Part shown: piece by piece, positions 8,287 to 15,095 of the stretch
Layout: the number at the start of each line of letters is the position of its first letter
Position numbering within the stretch: the first letter of the stretch is position 1
Source: an uncultured Collinsella sp.
Lineage (GTDB): Bacteria > Actinomycetota > Coriobacteriia > Coriobacteriales > Coriobacteriaceae
Direction: 5' to 3'
Length of the DNA stretch: 64,000 nt
NCBI GenBank assembly: GCA_900541715.1
Contig: UQLI01000004.1
Location: 1-64,000, forward strand
The notes under the pieces: generated by a model
The model's input: the letters and a program-made list of their open reading frames with translations, nothing else
The model's database searches: none
Told to the model about the DNA's origin: nothing
Made by a program: the position numbers and the translations under genes

Positions 8287-9453
8287 ATGGCTAATCGTTT
8301 CGTTCTCAATACCATCTCTTATCATGGTTCCGGCGCCATCAAGGAGATCCCCGGTGAGCTCCAGCGTCGCGGCTACAAGAAGATCTTCGTCTGCTCCGAC
8401 CCCGACCTGGTCAAGTTTGGCGTTACCGCCAAGGTGACCGACGAGCTCGACGCCGCCGGCATCGCTTGGAGCCTCTACTCCGAGATTAAGCCCAATCCCA
8501 CGATCCAGAACGTCAAGGACGGCGTCGAGGCCTTTAAGGCCGCCGAAGCTGACGCTATTGTGACCATCGGTGGTGGCTCCTCCATGGACACCGCCAAGGC
8601 CATCGGCATCATCATCAACAACCCCGAGTTCGCTGATGTCCGCAGCCTCGAGGGCGTTGCTCCCACTAAGAACCACGCCGTGTTCACCATCGCCGTGCCG
8701 ACGACCGCCGGTACTGCCGCCGAGGTGACCATCAACTACGTCATCACCGACCCCGAGAAGGTCCGCAAGTTCGTGTGCGTCGACACCAACGACGCCCCCG
8801 AGGTCGCCGTCGTCGACCCCGACATGATGGCTTCCATGCCTGCCGGCCTGACCGCTTCCACTGGTATGGACGCTCTGACCCACGCCATCGAGGGCTACAC
8901 CACCAAGGGCGCCTGGGAGCTCTCCGACATGTTCCACTTTGAGGCTATTAAGCTGATCAGCGAGAACCTGCGCGACTCCGTTGCCGAGGCCAAGTCCGGT
9001 CAGCCCGGCTCCGGCCGCGAGGGCATGGCTCTTGGCCAGTATGTCGCCGGCATGGGCTTCTCCAATGTTGGCCTGGGCATCGACCACGCCATGGCTCACA
9101 CCCTGTCCGCTCACTACGACACCCCGCACGGCGTCGCTTGCGCCATGCTGCTGCCGATCGCCATGGAGTTCAACAAGCCGGTTTGCGCCGAGCGTCTGGC
9201 CAAGGTTGCCGTCGCCATGGGCGTTGACACCACGGGCATGAGCACCGACGAGGCTGCCGACGCCGCTATCGCCGCCGTCAAGCAGCTTTCCGCCGACGTG
9301 AATATCCCGCACGTCTGCGAGGCCATGAAGGCTGACGAGATCGAGGTCCTGGCCAAGGACGCCATGGCCGACGCTTGTTTCCCGGGTAACCCGCGCGAGG
9401 CGACGCTCGACGACGTCATCGAGCTCTTCAAGAAGATCTGCCCGGCTGCCTAA
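8287..9453 (+). CDS. fucO: Lactaldehyde reductase / 1,2-propanediol oxidoreductase (iron-dependent alcohol dehydrogenase)
   Basis: A 388-residue group III iron-containing alcohol dehydrogenase. It shares long stretches with E. coli FucO: NNPEFADVRSLEG, IPTTAGTAAEVTINYVITD-like text, GMDALTHAIEGY and MALGQYVAGMGFSNVGLG. The NAD-binding GGGSSMDTAKA is at ~98-108. Metal ligands are expected in the DALTHAIE helix (Asp and His) and at the histidines of DHAMAH and TPHG. It should reduce L-lactaldehyde to 1,2-propanediol with NADH, or act on short alcohols and aldehydes, giving redox balance in fermentation of fucose or rhamnose. ATG 8287 follows GGGAGG; no fucose genes are adjacent. Confidence 0.88.
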   Translation: MANRFVLNTISYHGSGAIKEIPGELQRRGYKKIFVCSDPDLVKFGVTAKVTDELDAAGIAWSLYSEIKPNPTIQNVKDGVEAFKAAEADAIVTIGGGSSMDTAKAIGIIINNPEFADVRSLEGVAPTKNHAVFTIAVPTTAGTAAEVTINYVITDPEKVRKFVCVDTNDAPEVAVVDPDMMASMPAGLTASTGMDALTHAIEGYTTKGAWELSDMFHFEAIKLISENLRDSVAEAKSGQPGSGREGMALGQYVAGMGFSNVGLGIDHAMAHTLSAHYDTPHGVACAMLLPIAMEFNKPVCAERLAKVAVAMGVDTTGMSTDEAADAAIAAVKQLSADVNIPHVCEAMKADEIEVLAKDAMADACFPGNPREATLDDVIELFKKICPAA

Positions 9454-9461
9454 CTTGGTTC

Positions 9462-9591
9462 GGCGGGCCCCTGCCCGTTAGCCCCACAATCGTCCTCGGA
9501 CATGTCGGAAGCCCCCGCTGCGCACTTCGTGCGGCGGGGGCTTCCTCCGTCCTGCGGAAAGATTGTGGGGCTAACGGGCAGGGGGCCCGCC
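9462..9591. repeat. Long intergenic inverted repeat with inner hairpin
   Basis: The left arm 9462-9491 (30 nt) and right arm 9561-9591 (31 nt) are reverse complements except for one extra C in a C run. They enclose a second, 12-bp hairpin (9507-9518 with 9534-9545, GGAAGCCCCCGC / GCGGGGGCTTCC). Partial pairing GGAC/GTCC lies between the two stems. The whole forms a nearly continuous 130-nt palindrome just after fucO. It may end transcription, but it has no T run and is far larger than a normal terminator. Confidence 0.85.
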
Positions 9592-9711
9592 GGCTCGTTA
9601 TCGTGGCGGGCGCAGTTCTGAAGAACTCAATGGGTCATCTCGCTAGGTAAAAAGATGGTTCGCGGTGGTATCGTTGCTGTGGGTTTAATTCGATATGAAA
9701 GGGTGACTTTG

Positions 9712-10740
9712 GTGTCCAAGATGGATTCTACGCTCTCCTATATTACTGACCAGTTGAAGGCGCTGACTTCTATTGCCTCCCCTACAGGCTATACCCGTGC
9801 GGCGACTGATTATCTGATGGAGACGTTGCGCGATATGGGCTTTGGGCCCGAGCGCTCCAATAAGGGCAATGTGCTCGTTGAGCTTGGTGGTGAGGGTGAG
9901 CCGCTCGTGTTGGCGAGCCATGTCGATACCCTGGGCGCCATGGTACGCTCCATTAAGGACAATGGTCGCCTGCGCCCCACGACCCTCGGCGGGCACCAGT
10001 GGTCCACGGCCGATGGCGAGAACTGCACCGTCTACACGCGTGACGGCAATGTCTACACGGGCGTGGTCCTTAACACCGAGCCTTCGGCGCATGTGGCCGA
10101 TGAGCCGGTCAAGACCATCGAGAAGAACATGGAGATCCTGCTCGATGAGAATGTCGACAGCAAGGACGATGTGCTCGAGCTGGGTGTTCAGACCGGCGAC
10201 ATCATCGCTATGGACCCGCGCACCACAGTGACGGAGAGCGGCTACATTAAGAGCCGCTTCTTGGACGACAAGCTGTCGGCCGCCATTTTGCTGGGCTTGG
10301 CGCGTGCCGTCGCCGCTGGTGAGGTGACGCTTTCGCGTAAGGTTTCGCTGCTCTTTACCGTGTACGAGGAGGTGGGCCACGGCGGCGCCTTCGTGCCGGC
10401 CGACACGCGCGAGATGATCAGCGTTGACATGGGCTGCGTGGGCGACGACCTAGGCTGCACCGAGCACATGGTGTCGATCTGCGCCAAGGATTCGGGCGGT
10501 CCGTACAACTACGACCTGGTGACGGCGCTGTCCAATATCGCGCGCGAGCTTGAGCTCGATTACGCTATCGACGTGTATCCGCATTACGGTTCGGACGTCG
10601 AAGCCACGCTCTCTGCCGGCTACGACATTCGCCATGGTCTGATCGGCCCCGGCGTGTATGCGAGCCACAACTACGAGCGTAGCCACATGGACGGCGTGCG
10701 CAACACCTTCGAGCTCGTCCGCGCCTACGTACAGCGCTAG
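9712..10740 (+). CDS. M42 family metallopeptidase (aminopeptidase/endoglucanase-like)
   Basis: A 342-residue cytosolic peptidase of the M42 family, which forms tetrahedral dodecamers that trim peptides. Visible family features are SHVDT (first metal histidine, ~67), KSRFLDDK (bridging aspartate, ~184), TVYEEVGHGG (catalytic and metal glutamates, ~221), SVDMG and the late SHNYERSHMDG (metal histidine, ~318). The GTG at 9712 is chosen because GAAAGGG precedes it at suitable spacing; an upstream GTG (9703) is the alternative. It stands between two long inverted repeats and is convergent with mnmA. Confidence 0.85.
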   Translation: MSKMDSTLSYITDQLKALTSIASPTGYTRAATDYLMETLRDMGFGPERSNKGNVLVELGGEGEPLVLASHVDTLGAMVRSIKDNGRLRPTTLGGHQWSTADGENCTVYTRDGNVYTGVVLNTEPSAHVADEPVKTIEKNMEILLDENVDSKDDVLELGVQTGDIIAMDPRTTVTESGYIKSRFLDDKLSAAILLGLARAVAAGEVTLSRKVSLLFTVYEEVGHGGAFVPADTREMISVDMGCVGDDLGCTEHMVSICAKDSGGPYNYDLVTALSNIARELELDYAIDVYPHYGSDVEATLSAGYDIRHGLIGPGVYASHNYERSHMDGVRNTFELVRAYVQR

Positions 10741-10749
10741 CGATGCAGC

Positions 10750-10783
10750 GGCCTCGGCTGATACGGCAGTACCGACCGAGGCC
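10750..10783 (+). terminator. Hairpin after the M42 peptidase gene
   Basis: GGCCTCGG (10750-10757) pairs with CCGAGGCC (10776-10783) across an 18-nt loop, followed by the weak pyrimidine run GTCCTCTCT. A likely transcription end for the peptidase gene. Confidence 0.5.
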
Positions 10784-10795
10784 GTCCTCTCTAAG

Positions 10796-10858
10796 TTGCG
10801 GTGAAATAGGGACTGTTTGGCGGTTTTAAACGCTTAAACAGTCCCTATTTCACCGCAA
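10796..10858. repeat. 23-bp perfect inverted repeat between convergent genes
   Basis: The arms at 10796-10818 and 10836-10858 are perfect 23-nt reverse complements, beginning TTGCGGTGAAATAG and ending with the mirrored CACCGCAA, around a 17-nt loop. The outer 14 nt match the arms of the repeat at 21843 in 13 of 14 positions, so the two belong to one family. No T run follows. Confidence 0.85.
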
Positions 10859-10876
10859 TTTATGAAGGGGATGGGG

Positions 10877-11977
10877 TTACTTAAGTGCGCCGGTCACCGT
10901 GCCGCCGCCGAGGACGATGTCGCCGTGGTAGACTACAACGGCCTGGCCGGGGGCGATGGCTCGCTGCGGCTCGTCAAAAGTCAGCAGCATTTGCCCGTCT
11001 TCGCCGCGCGTAAGGGTCGCTGCTTGGTCTTTCTGACGGTAACGGTACTTGGCGCCCACGCGAATGCCGCCGGCATCGAGTTCTGCCTCCATGCGGTCGG
11101 CAGGGGCGCTCCAGATCCAGTCGTCGGCCGTGAGTGCTGTGGCCGTTAGGTCCTCGGCCTCGCCCAGATGCACGGTGTTGTTGGCGGCATCGACGCCCGT
11201 CACATACACGGGATGCGCCATCGCGACGCCCAAGCCCTTGCGCTGGCCGATGGTATAGCGCAACGCGCCGTTATGGCGTCCGACCACGCTGCCGTCGCGC
11301 CACACAATGTCGCCCGGTGCAGCGGGATGTCCGCAGCGGCGCTCGATATAGCCCGCGTAGTCACCGTCTGGAATAAAGCAGATGTCCTCGCTTTCGGCCT
11401 TCTGGGCGTTGGTAAAGCCTTGCTCGGCGGCTATGCGGCGCACGTCGCGCTCTTTGTCTAGGCCTGCCAGCGGAAAGATCGTGTGCGCCAGGCGCTCCTG
11501 CGTAAGCGAATATAAAAAGTAGCTCTGGTCCTTTTTGGGATCTTCGCCGCGATGCAGCTGCCAGGTGCCGTCTACTGTCTGGCTTGTTTTGGCGTAATGA
11601 CCCGTTGCGATGTAGTCGCAGCCCATGTCCAGCGCCGCACCGAGCAACGCGCCAAACTTTATGTGGCGGTTGCAGATGATGCACGGGTTGGGCGTCAGCC
11701 CCTCCTGGTAGGCGTTCACAAAGCGCTCGATAACGCTGTGGTCGAAGGTCTGCTGCAAGTCGAGCACATGGTGGGGTATCCCCAGACGCTCGGCGACGGC
11801 CTTTGCATCGGCGATGTCGCGGTCGACTTTGCTCATACCCGTTGCAGGATCGGGCGCGGGGCAGGTGAGGCGCATGGTGGCGCCGACGCATTCGTAGCCC
11901 TGGCTTTTGAGCAGGTACGCGGTCACGCTGGAATCGACGCCGCCGCTCATGGCGACGAGCACGCGCTTGTTGTGCAT
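10877..11977 (-). CDS. mnmA: tRNA-specific 2-thiouridylase MnmA
   Basis: A 366-residue enzyme that installs sulfur at U34 of Lys, Glu and Gln tRNAs using ATP and a persulfide relay. It has the PP-loop MSGGVDSS at ~9-16, NPCIICNRHIKFG with the first catalytic cysteine near 103, ATGHYAK, and SEDICFIPDGDY with the second catalytic cysteine near 200. The C-terminal part is the RNA-binding beta-barrel region. Length is normal for the family. ATG at 11977 follows AAGGAG with 9-nt spacing. It is a single gene, about 180 nt after cysK, which may supply cysteine as its sulfur source, though the link is only contextual. Confidence 0.95.
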   Translation of the reverse strand: MHNKRVLVAMSGGVDSSVTAYLLKSQGYECVGATMRLTCPAPDPATGMSKVDRDIADAKAVAERLGIPHHVLDLQQTFDHSVIERFVNAYQEGLTPNPCIICNRHIKFGALLGAALDMGCDYIATGHYAKTSQTVDGTWQLHRGEDPKKDQSYFLYSLTQERLAHTIFPLAGLDKERDVRRIAAEQGFTNAQKAESEDICFIPDGDYAGYIERRCGHPAAPGDIVWRDGSVVGRHNGALRYTIGQRKGLGVAMAHPVYVTGVDAANNTVHLGEAEDLTATALTADDWIWSAPADRMEAELDAGGIRVGAKYRYRQKDQAATLTRGEDGQMLLTFDEPQRAIAPGQAVVVYHGDIVLGGGTVTGALK

Positions 11978-12159
11978 GGGGAGGTTCTCCTTGGTGGCAT
12001 GTGGCCAAAAAAGAAAAGCGGCGCGGGAGGCTGGTTCCGCGCCGCAGACATTGTAGCAAGTTCGGGCGTCCTGTGGGACGCCCTAATGAGATGGGCTCAG
12101 ACTGCCGGGAGAGAGAGGAGACCGGCTCGTCCGTGGGCTCAACCTATGGGCGACAGGCT

Positions 12160-13098
12160 CTAGTCCTGGAACAGTGCCGTGGACAGGTAGCGCTCACCGG
12201 TATCGGCGAGCAGGGCCACGATGGTCTTGCCCTCGTTCTCGGGGCGCTTGGCCAGCTGCAGCGCGGCCCACACGGCGGCGCCGGACGAAATGCCCACGAG
12301 CACGCCCTCCTTGTGGCCCACGGCGCGGCCGGTCGCAAAGGCGTCGTCGTTCTCGACGGGGATGATCTCGTCATAGACCTGGGTGTCGAGGACGTCGGGC
12401 ACAAAGCCGGCACCGATACCCTGGATCTTGTGCGGGCCGGCCTGGCCCTTAGAGAGCACCGGGGAGGTAGCGGGCTCGACGGCGACGATCTGAATCTCGG
12501 GGTTCTGCTCCTTGAGGAACTCGCCCACGCCGGTCACGGTGCCGCCGGTGCCGACGCCGGCGACGAAGATGTCGACCTTGCCGTCGGTGTCATCCCAGAT
12601 CTCGGGGCCGGTCGTGGCCTTGTGGATGGCAGGGTTGGCGGGGTTTACAAACTGACCGGCGATAATGCTGTTGGGTGTCTCCTTCTGCAGCTCCTCGGCC
12701 TTGGCGATGGCGCCCTTCATGCCCTTGGAGCCGTCGGTGAGCACGAGCTGTGCGCCGTATGCCTGCATAAGTTTGCGGCGCTCGACGGACATAGTCTCGG
12801 GCATGGTGATGATCACCTTGTAGCCGCGAGCCGCCGCCACCGAGGCGATGCCGACGCCGGTATTGCCGCTCGTGGGCTCGATGATGGTGTAGTCGCCGCC
12901 GCGCACGAGCTTGCCGGCCTTCTCGGCCTCGTCGATCATGTTCTTGGCGACGCGGTCTTTGACGGACCCGGCGGGGTTGAAGTATTCCAGCTTGACGAGC
13001 ACGCGGGCCTTGAGGTCCTCATCGGCCTCAAAGTGAGTGAGCTCCAGAAGCGGGGTGTGGCCGATAAGCTGATCGATGGACGTATAAACATTGCTCAT
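12160..13098 (-). CDS. cysK: Cysteine synthase A
   Basis: A 312-residue fold-type II PLP enzyme making cysteine from O-acetylserine and sulfide. Family marks: HTPLLEL at the N-terminus, the PLP lysine in AGSVKDRV (~46), the substrate loop EPTSGNTGVGIA (~71), the phosphate-binding GVGTGGTVTGVG (~178) and GISSGAA near 270. ATG at 13098 follows GGAGGTTCACC. It is transcribed divergently from an Rrf2-family regulator 253 bp away, the usual arrangement for cysteine or Fe-S control, and the spacer carries a small inverted repeat AACCCA-N9-TGGGTT at 13163-13183. Confidence 0.95.
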   Translation of the reverse strand: MSNVYTSIDQLIGHTPLLELTHFEADEDLKARVLVKLEYFNPAGSVKDRVAKNMIDEAEKAGKLVRGGDYTIIEPTSGNTGVGIASVAAARGYKVIITMPETMSVERRKLMQAYGAQLVLTDGSKGMKGAIAKAEELQKETPNSIIAGQFVNPANPAIHKATTGPEIWDDTDGKVDIFVAGVGTGGTVTGVGEFLKEQNPEIQIVAVEPATSPVLSKGQAGPHKIQGIGAGFVPDVLDTQVYDEIIPVENDDAFATGRAVGHKEGVLVGISSGAAVWAALQLAKRPENEGKTIVALLADTGERYLSTALFQD

Positions 13099-13351
13099 GG
13101 TGAACCTCCAAAGTGTTCAAATGACTGGATACCGTGTGGTTTTACGGTGTGTGTAGCAGCGAAACCCACAAACCTTATGGGTTGTTCGTTTTGCTGTTGG
13201 CAAGCATAGTAGACAGTAAAGCCTAGTAACGCAATAGGAAATAGAAGATTATTACGAGTCGATTAACCATCTTGACCGGAACGGGTATTTTCAAAACCAA
13301 TATTTCGGCTAGAATTTCTACGGACTAAATGACCGAAAGGCAGCACTATAC

Positions 13352-13780
13352 ATGTTGGTTTCTACTAAGGGCAGATATGCCCTGCGCGTTATGGTCGATC
13401 TGGCCGAGCACCAGGCAGCCGGTCGCATCCCGCTCAAAGAGATCGCGGCGCGACAGGGGATTTCCGAGAAATATCTTGAGAACATTTTGGCTACGCTCGT
13501 GCGCGCCAACATGCTCTCGGGCATGCGCGGCAAGGGCGGCGGCTATGTGCTCACGCGCCCGCCCGAGCAATACACGGTGGGCGAGATCTTGCGCCTGACC
13601 GAGGGCAGTCTGGCGCCGGTCGCCTGCCTGGATGGCGACTGCAAGGGCTGCTCGCGTTCGGATGAGTGCCCCACGCTCGACGTGTGGAAGAACCTGGACA
13701 AGCTCATCAACGACTACCTCGACGGTGTGACGCTCGATCAACTTGTCGCTCCCAACCATGGCTACGACTACGTCATCTAA
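13352..13780 (+). CDS. Rrf2/IscR-family transcriptional regulator
   Basis: A 142-residue regulator with the Rrf2 winged-helix N-terminus (STKGRYALRVMVDLAEH, then ISEKYLENILATL as recognition helix) and a conserved wing GKGGGY. After it come four cysteines in ACLDGDCKGCSRSDEC followed by PTLDVW. This resembles the Fe-S ligand region of IscR, so the protein may sense an iron-sulfur cluster. The alternative is a CymR-like regulator that senses cysteine synthase. Position beside divergent cysK supports control of cysteine or Fe-S supply. ATG 13352 follows AAAGG with suitable spacing. Confidence 0.88.
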   Translation: MLVSTKGRYALRVMVDLAEHQAAGRIPLKEIAARQGISEKYLENILATLVRANMLSGMRGKGGGYVLTRPPEQYTVGEILRLTEGSLAPVACLDGDCKGCSRSDECPTLDVWKNLDKLINDYLDGVTLDQLVAPNHGYDYVI

Positions 13781-13793
13781 CCCACACCTGCAT

Positions 13794-13821
13794 TTGGGGA
13801 CGGGGTGGAAATGGTAGATTT
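13794..13821. repeat. Solo phrase resembling one arm of the 25821 repeat
   Basis: The text after the Rrf2 stop, TTTGGGGACGGGG followed by TGGAAATGG, resembles the TTTGGGACGGGG core of the 40-bp arms at 25821-25953. No matching opposite arm exists nearby, so it may be a degraded or solo copy. Confidence 0.3.
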
Positions 13822-13849
13822 TCTCGCCCTTTGAGACTTGGCAAATAAG

Positions 13850-13886
13850 AAGGCCGCCCATTTTTGCGATGGGCGGCCTTCGTTTT
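13850..13886. terminator. Bidirectional Rho-independent terminator
   Basis: AAGGCCGCCCAT (13850-13861) pairs perfectly with ATGGGCGGCCTT (13869-13880), followed by CGTTTT. It lies between the convergent Rrf2 and YvlD-like genes and can serve both. Confidence 0.85.
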
Positions 13887-13921
13887 GGGCTGTTGAGACG
13901 GACACGGCCGGAATGGCCATT

Positions 13922-14287
13922 TTAGTCCTCGGCGATGCTGTCGAGGATGCTGCGCGTGATGGACACCAGGATGCTGCCCATAAAGGCTGATCCAAAGCTG
14001 GCGATGGAGATGCCGACGCCCAGCAGGTTGACCGACAGGTAACTCGCGAGCTCAAGCATAAAGCTGTTGACGACAAGCTGGAAAATGCCCAGCGTAATGA
14101 TCGTGAGCGGCAGCGAGATGACCGTGAGGAACGGTTTGACGAACGAATCGACAATGTTCAGGAACAGTCCCACAAAGGCAAAGCAGACCCAGGTCTCGGC
14201 AAAGCCGAAGGGTTGGATACCGGGGACGAGGAACGTGGCGATCGCGATGGCGATCGAGGTGAAGAGCCAGTTAAGCATAAAGCGCAT
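13922..14287 (-). CDS. Phage-holin-superfamily-IV / YvlD-like membrane protein
   Basis: A 121-residue protein made of four hydrophobic segments. It has the family pattern IQPFGFAETWVCFAFVGLFLNI, then PFLTVISLPLTIITLGIFQLVVN and a glycine-rich last helix. YvlD-type proteins are common in Gram-positive bacteria and some take part in envelope-stress responses; they are not evidence of a prophage. ATG at 14287 follows AAGAAAGGATTC. It is a single gene read toward the shared terminator. Confidence 0.8.
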   Translation of the reverse strand: MRFMLNWLFTSIAIAIATFLVPGIQPFGFAETWVCFAFVGLFLNIVDSFVKPFLTVISLPLTIITLGIFQLVVNSFMLELASYLSVNLLGVGISIASFGSAFMGSILVSITRSILDSIAED

Positions 14288-14557
14288 GGCGTGAATCCTT
14301 TCTTGCGCCGGGATTGCTGGCGTCGCGTGAAGCGGCTTACGGCGGCGACCTGGATGGTTGCGCGGGCGCGCCGCGGTGTTTGGGCGCCCATTGTCTCAAA
14401 TATTCGTGGAGCTTACGTGCGCATATGGTTTCTAAACGGCGTTCGTCCTGAAAAACGCGCCGCTGGCAGAGAGTCTTGTCGCTTTAGTTTGGTGGTGTGC
14501 TACACTGCTACGGGCAAAAGCCACAGGCGTTGCCCTATTGCATAGAACGGGTGAACG

Positions 14558-14608
14558 ATGCCCGATGCCAGTATCAACTTCGATGCCTTTTGGCGGGTTT
14601 GGCGGTGA
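14558..14608 (+). CDS. Possible 16-codon leader ORF with two Trp codons
   Basis: ATG 14558, preceded by GGGTG, opens MPDASINFDAFWRVWR and stops at TGA 14606-14608, three bases before the ATG of a TrpR-like regulator gene. Two of the last five codons are TGG. Short leaders with tandem Trp codons are used for tryptophan-dependent attenuation or coupling. No clear terminator/antiterminator pair is visible here, so the function is inference. It may simply be a translationally coupled upstream ORF. Confidence 0.35.
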   Translation: MPDASINFDAFWRVWR

Positions 14609-14611
14609 TCG

Positions 14612-14911
14612 ATGAATATCGAGAACATGTTTGACAAGCCTGATGTCAAGCAGCTGGTCCACGCATTTAGCCTTTTGGACGACGAGAAGGATATCCAAGC
14701 GTTTTTGACCGATATCTGCACGCCGCGCGAGATTTGCGACCTTTCTCAGCGTTTGCAGGTTGCGCGCTATTTGGACGAGGGCGAGCCTTATGTTGAGGTT
14801 CAGGCCCGTACCGGCGCTTCGTCCACCACGGTGAGCCGCGTTTCAAAGGCGCTGAACGGCGAGTACGGTGGCTACCGCAAGATCCTCATTAAGTTGGAGG
14901 ATGGCGAGTAG
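14612..14911 (+). CDS. TrpR-like protein, YerC/YecD family
   Basis: A 99-residue all-helical protein of the Trp-repressor superfamily, YerC/YecD branch. It has LLDDEKDIQAFLTDICTPRE, the helix-turn-helix DLSQRLQVARYLDEG, and YVEVQARTGASSTTVSRVSKAL. In the YerC branch the regulon is not firmly established; some members influence purine or amino-acid genes. ATG 14612 lies just after a short upstream ORF whose stop is three bases away, implying translational coupling. A terminator at 14938 ends the unit. Confidence 0.85.
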   Translation: MNIENMFDKPDVKQLVHAFSLLDDEKDIQAFLTDICTPREICDLSQRLQVARYLDEGEPYVEVQARTGASSTTVSRVSKALNGEYGGYRKILIKLEDGE

Positions 14912-14937
14912 GCCAGCGACAACATTGAATTACGAAG

Positions 14938-14964
14938 AACCGTCCCTCCGGGGGCGGTTTTTAT
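14938..14964 (+). terminator. Rho-independent terminator of the TrpR-like gene
   Basis: AACCGTCCC (14938-14946), loop TCCG, GGGGCGGTT (14951-14959), then TTTATA. One G-U pair in the stem. Confidence 0.75.
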
Positions 14965-15095
14965 ATGCCTGCAATCGGCTGGTGCGTTGGGTTCAGGTTG
15001 CTTTGTACCAAAAGATGGAACTGCGGTGGCAATGTGTCCGCTTGGGCGGGTAGGATGGATGCATTGATTATTGCGAACGGTTTGAGCGGAGGACC

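Noticed and set aside
12001..13209. 402-codon plus-strand frame across cysK
   Set aside because: Antisense to cysK, which is complete with its PLP motifs.
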